NCBI GenBank assembly: GCA_027924585.1
Contig: BSBM01000779.1
Span: 16,846,001-16,910,000, forward strand
DNA: 64,000 nt
Origin: Larix kaempferi
Lineage: Eukaryota > Streptophyta > Pinopsida > Pinales > Pinaceae
Direction: 5' to 3'
Positions within the stretch are counted from its first letter, which is position 1; each line of letters opens with the position of its first letter. This document shows, piece after piece, positions 1 to 11,195 of the stretch. The position numbers and the translations under genes are program-made. The notes under the pieces are model-generated. The model ran no database searches and was not told the origin of the DNA. It saw only the letters and a list, made by a program, of their open reading frames with translations.

Positions 1-420
1 GCACAATCATATTGTTGACTACCTATGTTTGTCCATTGATCTGGGGGTGGAAGGCAGTCTATTTGGTGAGCCTGGTATCCATCCATGACCATAGGATGGA
101 CCAGAAAGTTCTTAGGAACTTGTTGTCCTGATCTGAAATGATATTCTGTGGCAGCCCGAAATGAACCCAAACACGCTCGAAGAATATCTTAGCATTTGCT
201 TCAGCAGAGATGTTCTTCTTGAAAGCTATTAGAATGACCATCTTGAGAAATGATACACGACCATAAACACACAGTCATTTCCATGCTTGGTTGAAGGTAG
301 TCTAGACATGTAATCCATGGATATGGATTCCCATGGCCCATTAGGAGTGGGCAGAGGAATGTACAACCCCCATTTTTTATAGTAGGTTTTGCAATGGGAC
401 AGGAAGTGCAGGATCTTATG
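1..420 (-). pseudogene. gypsy integrase core (partial, at window edge)
   Basis: Minus-strand translation shows the integrase catalytic core of a Ty3/gypsy element: a first acidic motif around MDYM near 330-310, then FGLPQNIISDQDNKFL near 150-100 holding the second Asp, then the TAFHPQ-x-NGQT motif close to position 50. The third catalytic residue (Glu) and the C-terminal part are beyond the window. An in-frame stop follows the second motif near 59 and another falls just after NGQT, so it is non-functional. It continues from the RNase H of the same element. Confidence 0.8.
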
Positions 421-739
421 TACCGGTCGATGTATTTTCAGAGCTTAAGACAATACAAATACTTATGCAATATGGCCACTATATTTTCGGTGCCGAAGTG
501 CCTTGCCACCCGATTGTAATGAGCTTCCCAAATCATCTTCACAAGCTCGCTTGAAGGAACGCAGAGATGGCCCAAGTGGCATAGCAAGCCTTCCTGAATA
601 TGAAAGTCTACTACAGATGTTCCTGCACATAGGGCTTGATATATGGGAGAAAACGCAGGATCACTACTATATAGTTGAGGCCACCTGGAGGTCTCATAGC
701 CACATGAGTGGAGAATTGTGGTAAGTGTTTCTACTAGAG

Positions 740-1393
740 GTCAAACGAGGAAATCGACGGCTTGGTTGGTGCTGCCCTTCTTATATTTAATATTCATGTG
801 GAATTGCTGCAAGTAAGTGGACCTGGTGGCGGTCATCCTGTAACCTCCCTTGGGTTTGCATGAACTATAGGGGCTTATGATCAGTGTGGATGACTGTCTA
901 TTTTTCAAGGATGTAATGCTTCCATTGGTGGAAGGCTTGGACAATGGAATACATTTCCTTATCGAACGTGGGGTACTTGCAGACTGTATCTAATTGTGAT
1001 ATGCCATTGAATGGCCATGTTGAGTGAGGACTGCACCAACAACATATTCTAAAGCATTTGTTTCAATCTCAAAGGGTTGTTGTAAATCCGATAAGGAAAG
1101 GATAGGTTTCGAACATAAGCATTTCTTCAACTCAAATTATTGTTGTTGTGTCTTGGACCAGTGGAACTTGTCCTTAGATCCTCCTTTGGTCACTTGGATA
1201 AGGGACCAAGCAATATTAGAGAAGCCCAACACAAATCTGCGATAGAAGTTGGCAAGCCCTAGAAGATGTGAAGCTCTACGAGAGTTGTCGACGTTGGCCA
1301 ATCATGGATGGCTTGGATCTTGGATGGATCCACATGAACACCATGTTCATCCACAATGCATCCCAGATATTGAGCCCTCTTCATGCCAAATGA
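740..1393 (-). pseudogene. gypsy RNase H region
   Basis: Between the RT and integrase relics the minus strand encodes an RNase H remnant. Its most legible part is the end (about 830-740), with LQQFHMNIKYKKGSTNQ, the connection between RNase H and the integrase zinc-binding region typical of plant gypsy elements. Upstream parts are broken by stops and frameshifts and can be recognised only by position and short motifs. Confidence 0.65.
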
Positions 1394-2067
1394 TCACTTC
1401 TCTAAATTAGCACATAACTTGTGTTGGCGCAAGGTGTTGAGGATTTGGTGGATATGCTGCAAATGCTCTGCCCATGTTCTGTTGTACATGAGAATATCAT
1501 CCAAATATATGTCCACAAAAGAGTTACTGAACAGTCGTAGGATATTGTTTGTCATTCTCATGAAAGTTGTTGGAGCATTATTCAAGACGAAAGGAATGAC
1601 CAACCACTCAAAAAGGCCTTCCTGAGATTTGAAGGTAGTCTTCCAAACATAGGTCTGCTCAATTGGCACTTGATGATAACCAGACTTCAAATCAATCTTG
1701 ATGAAATATTTGGCACCCTTGAGCTGGTCAAGAAGGTTGTCGATACGGGAAATAGGATATTGATTCCAAACTGTGATCTTGTTTAGAGCTTGGTAATCAA
1801 TACAGAGTCACCATGTATCGTCTTTCTTTTGTACCAACACAATAGGGATCCCACAAGTGAGGATTTAGGTCGAATGTGCCCCTTTTGGATCAATTCTTGA
1901 ATCTGGTGTTTGATTTCTTCATTTTCCATGAGGGAATTCCTGTATACTATTCCGTTAGGTAAAGGTGCACCAGGTATCAAATCATTGGAATGCTTGAATG
2001 GGAAATGTACCGGCACCCTGGTGGGTGTGGTGAAGATATTTGTGTATGCTTCCACGATCATGTCCAC
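1394..2067 (-). pseudogene. gypsy reverse transcriptase
   Basis: This is the reverse transcriptase palm and fingers of the gypsy element. The upstream part (2067-1783) has the segment ending in IQELIQKGHIRPKSS that precedes RT motif 1. The downstream part (1690-1394) has KSGYHQVPIEQ, then FVLNNAPTTFMRM, then the active site YLDDIL with both catalytic Asp residues intact. A frame break lies between 1783 and 1690. The two halves are in the order and spacing expected for RT, between protease and RNase H. Confidence 0.85.
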
Positions 2068-2671
2068 CTATTTTGCTGCGTAGAGGGGTTCTGCATGGAG
2101 GTGGTGGATGTTGCTGCAATATTTCGTTCACCTTCAGAACGAACCATGAAGAAGAAGAATTTCCCTATCTGGGAGATTACCTTCCTGCACTGCTTAGTTG
2201 TGATGAGGGACACTGCAGTGGTGGGAAGTGTCTCTGGTATCCTATAGAGTTTCTTTCCCAAAGTAATAATGACACTACGAGGTCTAGACTCATACACAAC
2301 ATGACGTTTCCACATATATGGTTGTCCTCAAAGAACATCACAAACTTAAAACGAGGCAACATCACACATTATTTCATATTTGAAGGGCTCGATCCCGTAG
2401 GAAAGGAGGCACTGTTGACTATCGCGAATGTCTCATCCCTGGCTCATCCAACCGATGTTGTATGGTTGGGGATGTGGAACCATCGAAAGCTTCAATATTT
2501 TGATGCCCTTGGTCGATATGAGGTTTTTCTAGATACCACTATCAATAATGAAGTGTAGCGGAGTTCCTTGCACCCATAGTTGTGAATAGAAGAGGCGTTC
2601 CCCTTCCTCTGGATCCTCTGACTCTTCTGGTTGAATATTTGCAGTTGCAATGGTGGCACTAGGTTCCGTGT
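2068..2671 (-). pseudogene. gypsy aspartic protease and linker
   Basis: The minus strand encodes a retroviral-type aspartic protease. The segment ending FIIDSG (about 2560-2532) carries the catalytic Asp; an adjacent stop breaks the frame. A downstream piece (2315-2200) contains WKRHVVYESRPRSV and LGKKLYRIPE, a conserved stretch between protease and RT in this type of plant gypsy element. The acidic lead-in (EESEDPEEGE) starts right beside the left boundary of the 2672-7495 insertion and resumes the frame that stops at 7501. Confidence 0.7.
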
Positions 2672-3227
2672 TGTTGACATAGTTATTTTTGGTATGGTTA
2701 AAATATTTTGAATGATATAAGCGATGTAGCGAGGCTGTATCTCTATAAATTTTTTCCACATCACCAAGAGGTAATAAGAAAATGCAAAAGAATCTAGGCA
2801 CCAAGTCCCAAAGGGATACATCCCATATGATCGTGATTCTAAAAGAGAAACCAGATTAAAACAAGAGAAAAAGGCAGGTTCTGCAGGGGTTTTATAAATC
2901 GACGTCCCATATTTAAACAAAGATGAGATCTACGGTTGATAGGAAATTCACTCAATGCATATGCAAGCTATATAACGGCGAAAGCAATGGGTGAAATGAC
3001 CGTTGGTTTATGGTAAAGAGAGGAAAGGATCAATGGTGGAAGATCAAATGGAGGAAGATCAACAGTTGACGTTGATTTCACGTTGTGAAGAAGCACTGAA
3101 AAAGGGACCAGTGAGTAGTAGCAAAATTTATACCACCTACGACGCATTGAGATAGCAGCATTTTTCTGGATGAAAAGTGGTAGGGGAAAACCACCTCTCA
3201 CATCTCCAAAGCCGACTTTGTTGAGGG

Positions 3228-3236
3228 TTATAAAAG
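3228..3236 (+). promoter_or_regulatory. TATA-like box upstream of the 3391 pseudogene
   Basis: TTATAAAAG lies about 155 bases before the first ATG of the long plus-strand pseudogene. It is the best TATA match in the leader of the 2672-7495 insertion. Promoter use is inferred only. Confidence 0.35.
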
Positions 3237-3390
3237 CAAAGGCACATGAAGGACAAGACATTTGTCATTTTGCACCGGTCGACGAAGACATTTCTTGCAC
3301 AGTTGGAAGTCAAAGTGGAAATTTTCATGTCAAGTCATGAAACGCTAGGTGGGTTACGATTTCCCAGCAAAGACCAAATATTCTCTAGAA

Positions 3391-6300
3391 ATGGAAGAAA
3401 TAAGTGAAATAGAGTTTCAAAATAGGTAATTTACCAAGTTAGAAGAAATTTTCGAAGATATAGATGGAGATGTTTTTCATAGAATTCTGTCCATGGGTTC
3501 GGTTAGTGAAATGAAGAACAAGTTGAAGGATTTATAGAGGTAAGGGATAGATGTACATAATGTTCACAGGTCCTGTTTTAATTATTTTTGTCCAGAATAA
3601 ACCCTAACTTTCCCGGATTTCATTTCCTGATGTGCAATGAATTATTCCCAAGCTGAAAGGGTCATTATGGACTCAAGAAGATAAAAAATACTTTGTCTGG
3701 TCAATTCCTCTGTCATTAGAAATTCGTTAGAAGTCTCGTAGTCATTTTCTCAGAACCCTGAATATTTTGCAGAAGAAAAGATAATTGACCTCTATAAACA
3801 CTCTATAGTTGAAATTAGATAGGCCTTCTTATAAAAAATCCTTAAACCCGATACCTCCATTGACGACTTACCTTTTCCTTTAGACATTACCCTATTGAAC
3901 GAAAACTCCCAGTTTGTTCTTTCATTACTCAGTCAGTTTTTAGGTTTAGATGATAACAAGGTTGTCCTAGAGGTCATGTTGATTTTTTTGTTTAGATAGA
4001 GTTCACCTCCATTTGAAACTAAGTCCAGTTAGTATCCTTGCCTTAAATTTGATGAATTCTTAGCTGAAAATATCCATACTCAGATAGTGAATTTCCACAC
4101 AATGAGACATTTCAAATTCTAGTCCTACTTGAAGAAGATGTTTCTATATTCCAATGAAGAAATTTTACAGTTTCCAGAAGTAGTCTTTACCTCTGAGATT
4201 AAAAACAATGTATTTAATTATATGAATCTCATAATGTCAGAAGTATACATAATTGTTTTTATGGAAAAATTACCCAAAGTTTTGCCTGAATTGAAATATA
4301 TGTTACAGTTCAGTCCAGAGAAGAAAGTCGGTGATTGGTTCTTGTTGAAAGAACACACTGTTATCAGACTATATGGTTTTGTCCATGAACCTTATATCTT
4401 ACTTTATTTCTTGACCCCAAGAGTCTTTGATTTGGAATTTATTAGACATAATCTTGTTGTGGAAAATGAACATTTCTTAAGTTTTAGAAAAGCTTCTGAT
4501 ATCAAATTCCCTTTGAAAGTTGGTCCATTCATTGTTAAAAACAAAGTTTCTCTCCCAGTGGTGGAAGGACTTTTGCAAGAAATTAAATTTAAGAAAGCTT
4601 CAAGTATTAACTATGATCCACATCATATAATATCACATCGAAGGCAACAGAATAAGAGCAAACCTTTAGACCATCAAGAGGTGGAGGGATTGGCTGAGAA
4701 ATCTAATCTTTTAGAATATGAGTCAAATGCAAAATTTTCTGACAATTTACAGTCAAATCCTTCTGCATTAACAAAAATTTTAGCTATGTTAGTGCCCACT
4801 CCCAGCAAAGTTGAGATTGCCAGTAAAAGGACCCTTTCTGAAGCCACAGATATGGAGGTAGAAGAACAAGGTACAATAAAAATACTTAAACTATATCAGG
4901 GAAAAGAAATAGCCGCAATGGAAAGTAATAAGGCAAAGAAAAAGGAATAAATTCAAAGTCCAAATATCCAGGTATAGGAGTACAGTTTTTCTGAAGTGAA
5001 AGAAGCCGGTTCTAGTGACAAATACCAATCAAGGACTAATTTATATATCAAATATGGTCTAGATAAAAAGGATTCTTCTGAAAAGGCCAATAAATTTTTT
5101 CCTAAGTCAGGGATATATCCGATAAAGAGGTTTCATTGACAACCGTTAGATATCATGCAAAGAATACTTTAAATTTGGTAGTGCCTTCTTATGAAAAGGT
5201 CACCGAAATGAAAATTAATTTGCAAAAAATAGTAGTTCCAGATAAGATTCATCTACACAAGCAAGTTGGAGAAGTGATTTACACAGATTTGATGAAGGCT
5301 ACTTTGAAAATTTCAAAGTTGCAATCTACAGTGAGTAGATTGAAAACCCAATTAAAACAAGAAAAAACTGAAAATAAGGCCCACCAACAGCAAATAAAGA
5401 AGTTACAGGTTGATCTGGTGGAAATGGATAGCGAGCCTAATAAAGTTTAGGCCACTAAAAAGCTTTTGGATGAGAAAGAGAATACAATTCAATTGCTCAA
5501 AAAGAAACTAAAAATCCCAGACACACAGTTAATTCAAGCATCTGAATTAACAGTCTTGGAACAAGAAAGAGAAACTCGAGAGAGAGAGAGTTGGATAATA
5601 GTAAAGCAAAATTGCTTAAATTCACGGAGCAACAAATAAATTAGGAGAAATAAAGATCTAATTTTACAGCTCAAATTGATATTTTGAAAGAGAAGCAAGC
5701 AGGTGCAGCAAAAGAAATGAAAGAAACAAGGCAAGAGAATGTAGAAAAAAACACAGAGAGCTTAATTCGAGCTATGTCCCAGCTTAGTCTTAAAGAACAG
5801 GAAATTAAGGGATTGAAAGTGGAAAATCATAAATTAAATGAAGAGATTGAGAAAAAGGAAGAAGAAAATAAAGAATTTGAAAACAAAAAAAAGAATTTTA
5901 GAAAAAAATGAGAAACTGATTTCACAGGTGATAGTACAGCTCCCATTGCAAGGTGCTAGACATTTAATTTGGGATTTAATAATAGTTGAAGCTGCAAAAT
6001 TCAGGCCATATTTGAATTTTATGAGAAGTAAAGAAACAATGGTGAATGAAACCATACACAGCTGTACAGTCATGAAAGAGACATTGGACAAAAAACCAAA
6101 AGATACATCCCATAATACTATAAATTTACCCAATACTTTATCAGAGGAAGAATTGAAGACATTAATGATGAAAAACAGATTGCAGTTATTACTTGGGCTA
6201 GGAGGATTATTGGGAAACACCACCATGTTGAGAGTATCCAAGCAAAGGGAAACTAGATGATGCAACATGTTAACTCTTTCAAAAGCTTGTTTACAGATTT

Positions 6301-6753
6301 ATTTCAATAAGGACTCCCTTCCTTTTTGGATGGAGAAATAAATAAATTTCTCAAAATGACTATAAGGCTTCATTGTTCCAAATTTGGATGGATCATCAAA
6401 AATTTGAAGGAATGACTCAAGTTTTAACAGGGAAAGTAATAATGGATAAGCTTACAGTGGACTTTGATATATTAAATCAGTTAACAATGATAGGAGAAAA
6501 ATTACCTCCTATATCTTATGTGGATCACGTGGAAATGACAGTCCTAGTTAAAGAAATGACAAGCTATGAAATTCCTTCCACGGAGCAATGGAAGACTGTC
6601 GAGAAATTTGGAAAAATGAAGTATAGTTTGCATCAACGAAACCACATGTCCAAACAGAGATTTATGCCAAATCTGTATCCGACAAAGAAAGCAGAAAGAT
6701 TTTCCAGCATTTTGAATACTATGAAGACTCAATTTTTGACAAATATAGTCTAA
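3391..6753 (+). pseudogene. ORF-A-family protein with long coiled-coil C-terminus (decayed)
   Basis: No known gene is recognised. From the ATG at 3391 one frame runs to about 5110 (stops but no frame change), then shifts around 5110-5130, at a GA dinucleotide run near 5577-5590, at an A-rich run near 5885-5900, and near 6300. Total length is about 1120 codons, ending in TAA at 6751. The N-terminal half looks globular. Residues at 4330-4590 (motifs GDWF, VIRLYG, EFIRH, KVGPF, LPVVEGLLQEI) align with ORF A at 38457-38192. From about 5200 to 6000 it is Lys/Glu-rich and coiled-coil-like, followed by a segment with AKFRPYL that resembles the C-terminal LRPHL segment of ORF B. Many stops look like CAG or CAA codons mutated by C to T. 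It may be a gag-like protein of a large non-autonomous element. Confidence 0.6.
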
Positions 6754-7495
6754 ATATTTAATAAGTAGTTATAGATTTCTATTTCTGGAAAACATGCAGT
6801 TAGGTTTTTCTCAATGAGCCTTTTATGTATAAATACATGCTTTGCAATGTAATCAGGGTTGAAACCTATGAGAATGAGACTTATTTGTATTGAGCATCTT
6901 CAAAGTTAATAGAATTTTTGCAGATTCAAGTAGAACTATCAACAACAAAGATTCTTGTGTTATTATTTTGCAGTATGTATTTCCTTTTTCTCATGTGAAT
7001 CCTATCTCTGTTACCTATTTTCATTGTGTTATATTTCATACTTGAATGAGATTGTATTGGGTTAGAATTCATATTCTTATTCTCTAGTTCATGAGATTCA
7101 AGTATCCATAAATTTTTCCTCTAAAGTTGCCATTGGATTCATCTTTATTTGGTGCCCAATGTTAATGGATTGTTCATTTTTCTTCTATTACCACCTGAAA
7201 GCAAGAACTTGACTGTAAAATAATAAATATCCCAGATTTGTGAAAAATTATATTGCCTAGACTCTGTTTACCTTTAAAGATTCCTGATTTTGACTCCATG
7301 CCCAATGGTATCCTTGTGTTTCATCCATTTGCACTATTAAATTATATTTTTAAAATATCTTTGGCCATTGCATTTATTCATTGAGAGAGCCCTCTCTGGT
7401 AGGAAAGAATACAACTTCAATCCTAAATATTGGTTTGAAAAGGTTAGCTTGGAACTATCCTTCCACAAGCAAAGGAGAAATTATGAGTGCTAACA
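6754..7495. other. non-coding 3' flank of the insertion, with AATAAA
   Basis: AT-rich sequence without coding potential. An AATAAA signal lies at 7222-7227, in the plus orientation of the preceding pseudogene. The end GTGCTAACA at 7487-7495 abuts gypsy gag sequence. Confidence 0.5.
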
Positions 7496-7500
7496 CGCAT

Positions 7501-7659
7501 CAATGATATACTTTCCCTTTTCTTTCTCTCCATCAGGTTCTGAGTCGAAGTCTGGATACGAGGATTTTGTCTTGGTCAACAAGGATTGTTTTGAGAGGAA
7601 CTCAACAGTGTTGTGACAAGGGCTCTTGTGGAATTCACACCACTTGCCAGTGTCATTCT
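7501..7659 (-). pseudogene. gypsy gag C-terminal piece with Cys/His motif
   Basis: On the minus strand from 7659 the translation gives GKWCEFHKSPCHNTVE, a Cys/His motif found at the end of gag in plant gypsy elements, followed by an acidic/basic tail ending at the insertion boundary at 7501. It continues the gag frame that breaks off at 11196 on the other side of the copia-type insertion. The last codons (KYIIDA) lead directly into the EPSATIA segment at 2671. Confidence 0.75.
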
Positions 7660-8335
7660 TGTGAGATTTTCAATTGCTAGGAACTAGATTCATAAGACAA
7701 TTTCACATGGAATATTTTAGACAATGAGAGAAGAAGAATAGAGAGAATAAATTGTGGAAATCACTCTATATATTATTCATTTATATGATAAAAATATATA
7801 ATACATCCTCCATGGAGAAAATCGAATTCCTTTGAGGAAATTTGGAAAGAGCAAAAAGAAAAGGCTTAGAAAAGACAAAAAAACCCCTAGGTGGAAAAAG
7901 TAGTTTCCAAAACTGTCCTAGAGGCTCACAAATTTAGTAAGTATGGTATGGAAGCTCATGATTGAGGTAAACAAAATGTATTGATGGATTTAGGATTTTA
8001 TATATGATGTGGAGGTCGAATTCAAGTGGCAAGAGTTTCCAAGTCAACTAGATTTTCCTTTTCCACTAGAAAGTAGAAAAAAACAGGATAAAGCTGTTTA
8101 AATCAGGAAGGTGTCTTTCTAATTTAGGAATAGAATAAAATCAGACAGAATCCAAGGAAATCTTATCCAAAATCCATCCAAATTCGATTTGGTGAGTTAG
8201 GCTGGCATGTGGTCCACTAAAAGACAAAACTGGCCTATTTTACCTAGTCAAAACTCAGGAAATTAATCATAAATGATTAATTAATTTATCCTAAGTCTAG
8301 AATGACGTAGTGGGTTTTTTAAATGTTCCAAAACA
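7660..8335 (-). repeat. 3' LTR of the gag-only copia-type element
   Basis: Near-identical over its length to 10521-11195. It begins on the plus strand TGTGAGATTTTC and ends TGTTCCAAAACA. It differs from the partner by scattered substitutions and small indels, for example extra bases near the right terminus. Confidence 0.9.
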
Positions 8336-8345
8336 CCCCCTTAAG
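8336..8345 (-). other. polypurine tract
   Basis: Reads CTTAAGGGGG on the minus strand, immediately upstream of the 3' LTR, where plus-strand DNA synthesis is primed. Confidence 0.75.
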
Positions 8346-8850
8346 CCTGAATTTATGTGATGGGAATCAGAAAAATATCAGAAATATAGGGCCCAAGCAA
8401 CAAGGCTTATGGCCACCCCAATACAAAAACAACTAGTTCATGTAAATCGAGGAAACAGGGAAAACCTCATGGGAAAAAAAAACCTCCCTAAAAAATGGAC
8501 ATGCTTGATGTCTTCATACTGTCATGTTGCTCATTTGAATGAGCTAAATGAGATGCTTCTGAGTAACAGACTTGATGAAGAGATTGTAGATGTCATCATC
8601 ATGCTTCAGTGCATTAATGTTGCATAGGAAAGAACCATGTGTTGAAGCTCTATGAAGCTCATCTTCTGATGATGGAGGAGCATCAAATGAATTTTTATTG
8701 TTGTTGTAACATATATAATCAGATCTGAAAACATAATCAATAATGGAAAGAATATATTTGCATACTCCTTCCCAAGGAGAAACAATGAACTCAACATGAT
8801 CAATTTCTTTTGTAGTTGCACTGTGGTGCACTAGTTCTTGTACCTTCTTC

Positions 8851-9285
8851 TCAAAACTGATGTAGAAAATTTCTGATATTTAAAATGAGATCATGCAGCT
8901 CTGAAATATCAGAATGTGAGTCATATGGAGTAGAAACCAGTAAAGGTGTGGAGTTTCCATGATCGAACAGATTTTTAGTAGGAGAAAAGTGAGAAACTAG
9001 ATCATCCTGACAGTTGAGCGAGCCTGGAGAGTGTGAGGACTTGACTTTTGAACCATGAGTGATGGGGTCAGGTCCAGATGTGTGGAATATCAGTCCAAAT
9101 ATGGCCAAAAACATGTCTATCAAACCAATGAAATATATGAAAGACAAAAGTGCAACAACGGCAAGTGAAACGGTGTAGGAAAACATAGAATTGTGTAGTT
9201 TCTTAACTGGAGAACTTGGGGGTTGTAGTGTATTTTGTGCATCCAAATTTTGGGAATATGGTGTGGGATATGTAATGAACTTCAT
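8851..9285 (-). CDS. hypothetical 144-codon ORF with a hydrophobic segment
   Basis: An open frame on the minus strand inside the gag-only element, downstream of gag. Residues about 33-68 form a strongly hydrophobic stretch (two possible membrane helices, including VSLAVVALLSFIYFIGL). The rest is Ser/Asp/His-rich and unlike gag. It could be an envelope-like relic, captured sequence, or chance. No conserved family is recognised. It lies where pol would sit in an autonomous copia element. Confidence 0.3.
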   Translation of the reverse strand: MKFITYPTPYSQNLDAQNTLQPPSSPVKKLHNSMFSYTVSLAVVALLSFIYFIGLIDMFLAIFGLIFHTSGPDPITHGSKVKSSHSPGSLNCQDDLVSHFSPTKNLFDHGNSTPLLVSTPYDSHSDISELHDLILNIRNFLHQF

Positions 9286-9420
9286 ATCAGATTGTAAATC
9301 ATCTCCTAAATCATAATCTAAAATATTTGAATGGAGGTGGAAAGGCTTTTCAGAAGATAAGTCAGAAGCTAGTAAAGAATGACTAGTTTTGAGAGTAGAC
9401 TTGGATGGATTGACTGAATA

Positions 9421-10440
9421 TTATTCCAAGGAAGAGGTGGAGGTTTCTGATTCTGATATATAAGAATTTGAATCAATATCAGAGACATCAGAATTATATT
9501 TCACTCTATCACTCAAATCATAAACACGATTACCTTTGGGAGAGGCTTGGAGACAGTGTTCTTGTTCTACAACAAGCTTGCCTTGTTCTTTCTTTGCAAA
9601 GTCAGGAACATCTATGTTATGTTCTTCAAGCATTTTGGCCATGATGTCAAATTTATTATTGAAGAAATATTTCTCAGTATGAGTGCCTTTGCATCAATAA
9701 GAACACTTGGGCTTCTCCTTCTTCATCTTCTTGGATTTGGAATCTCCATCAGAATCCTCTTCATCTGACAATATCTTCTGTTTGGATTTGTCATTCTTGA
9801 AACTCTTTGCTCCATGAGAAACAAGTGCAAAGTCTTTGGAGGGTTATTGATCCCTCATTTGGACCAGCTTTTCCTTCTCCTAAGTGAGCGAATAAATGAA
9901 TGCATCCAAGGTTGGCATATTCCACTTGGGAACTGCAAGTCTTGTAGAATGAAAAGTAGACACAAATACTAAGTATTCAGAGCTCAGTTTTGACAGAATG
10001 GTAAGGATTAATTGCTCATCCTTCTTCTATATACCACATTACTTGAGTTGAAGCACTAGGTTCTTGAATTTTGAGATGAACTCCTCCATAGAATCGAAAT
10101 TACTTGGACTAAGAGATATCAGCTCAATCTCCAACAAATTACCTCTGAGCTCGTCCTGTTTTCCAAAGAGAGACTCTAGCTTTGTCCACACTTCATTTGG
10201 AGTGGATAGAGAATCAATATGGAATAGAATATCTGGAGATACAGAGATACAAAGTAATCCATAATCTTCATCAATCCTATTGAACCATTTGTATTTTAAT
10301 GCAACATCTCCTGGCTCAATTTCAAGCCCCATAGTGACTCTATACAATCCTCTGCTTCGAAGCTGGATGATCATATGCACCTTCCAGTCAAAGAAATTTA
10401 AGGGAGTGAGAGTCACAGCTTTGACTTGATTTTTCTCCAT
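9421..10440 (-). pseudogene. copia-type gag with degenerate zinc knuckle
   Basis: The ATG at 10440 starts a gag of the copia UBN2 type: LTPLNFFDWKVHM near the start, then VWTKLESLFGKQDELRG and ELISLSPSNF. After a stop near 10039 the frame continues, degraded, to a CCHC zinc knuckle at 9705-9664 whose second Cys codon is now TGA and whose last Cys is now Phe. A Ser/Asp-rich tail (9642-9421) follows. It is a homologue of the gag at 15436, with a similar motif order. The protein would coat element RNA in particles, but this copy cannot be full length. Confidence 0.8.
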
Positions 10441-10508
10441 ACTGATGCACTTCTAGTGATGGAAATACCTGCAAAAAACACTCTTGGAAATTTTTTTGAA
10501 TCAAGCTA

Positions 10509-10520
10509 TCTTTGATACCA
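10509..10520 (-). other. primer binding site, initiator Met tRNA type
   Basis: TGGTATCAAAGA on the minus strand directly follows the 5' LTR end (ATCTCACA). It matches the common plant TGGTATCAGAGC site with one change. Confidence 0.85.
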
Positions 10521-11195
10521 TGTGAGATTTTCAATTGATAGGAACTAGATTCATAAGACAATTTCACATGGAATATTTCAGACAATGAGAGAAGAAGAAT
10601 AGAGAGAATAAATTGTGGAATCACTCTGTATCTTATTCATTGATATGATAACAATATATAATACACACTCCATGGAGAAAATCAAATTCCTTTGAGGAAA
10701 TTTGGAAAGAGCAAAAAGAAAAGGCTTAGAAAAGACAAAAAAACCCTAGGTGACAAAAGTAGTTTCCAAAACTGTCCTAGAGGCTCACGAATTTAGTAAG
10801 TATGGTATGGAAGCTCATGAGTGAGGTAAATAGAATGTATTGATGGATTTAGGAGTTTAGATATGATGTGGATGTCGAATTGGTCAAGTGGCAAGAGTTT
10901 CCAAGTCAACTAGCTTTTCCTTTTCCACTAGAAAGTAGAAAAAAACAGGATAAAGCTGTCTAAATCAGGAAGGTGTCTTTCTAATTCAGGAATATAATAA
11001 AATCAGACAGAATCTAGGGAAATCTTATCCAGAATCCATCCAAATTCGTTTTGGTGAGTTAGGATGGCATGTGGTCCACTAAAAGACAAAACTGGGCTAT
11101 TTTACCTAGTGAAAACTCAGGAAATTAATCATAAATGATTAATTAATTTATCCTAAGTCTAGAATGACATAGTGGGTTTTTTAAATGTTCGAACA
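10521..11195 (-). repeat. 5' LTR of the gag-only copia-type element
   Basis: Partner of 7660-8335. Its outer end is the palindrome TGTTCGAACA at 11186-11195, and the inner end abuts the primer site. Shared blocks include TTTGAGGAAATTTGG and AATTAATCATAAATG. Confidence 0.9.

Larger units (their letters stand above)
2672..7495 (+). mobile_element. 4.8 kb insertion with TG...CA ends, no LTRs seen, carrying a long pseudogene
   Basis: The block begins TGTTGACAT and ends GTGCTAACA. It sits exactly between the last codons of the gypsy gag (7501) and the start of its protease lead-in (2671), and removing it restores that frame. The flanking 5-mers are CGTGT (2667-2671) and CGCAT (7496-7500), a duplication with two transitions at best. 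I compared the first and last 600 bases and see no direct repeat, so it is not an ordinary LTR element. The two ends are weakly inverted (TGTTGACA against TGTTAGCA). The content is one gene-like unit: TATA box, ~1120-codon pseudogene, AT-rich 3' flank with AATAAA. Confidence 0.6.
7660..11195 (-). mobile_element. gag-only (TR-GAG-like) copia-type element
   Basis: Two direct repeats of about 675 bp (7660-8335 and 10521-11195) bound a 2.2 kb interior. In minus orientation the 5' LTR is followed directly by TGGTATCAAAG (Met-initiator primer site), and the 3' LTR is preceded by CTTAAGGGGG (polypurine tract). LTR ends are TGTT...CA. Flanking 5-mers are ATTCT (7655-7659) and CTTCT (11196-11200), one mismatch apart. 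The interior encodes gag with a zinc knuckle and no protease, integrase or RT. This matches the class of terminal-repeat retrotransposons with only GAG. It would depend on enzymes from a copia relative. Confidence 0.88.

Noticed and set aside
2040-2558. 172-codon plus-strand open frame
   Set aside because: It lies antisense to the gypsy protease region and has no family motif; the minus-strand reading is clearly the coding one.
2672-7495. Treating this insertion as an LTR retrotransposon
   Set aside because: The two ends have TG and CA but the terminal 600 bases show no direct repeat.
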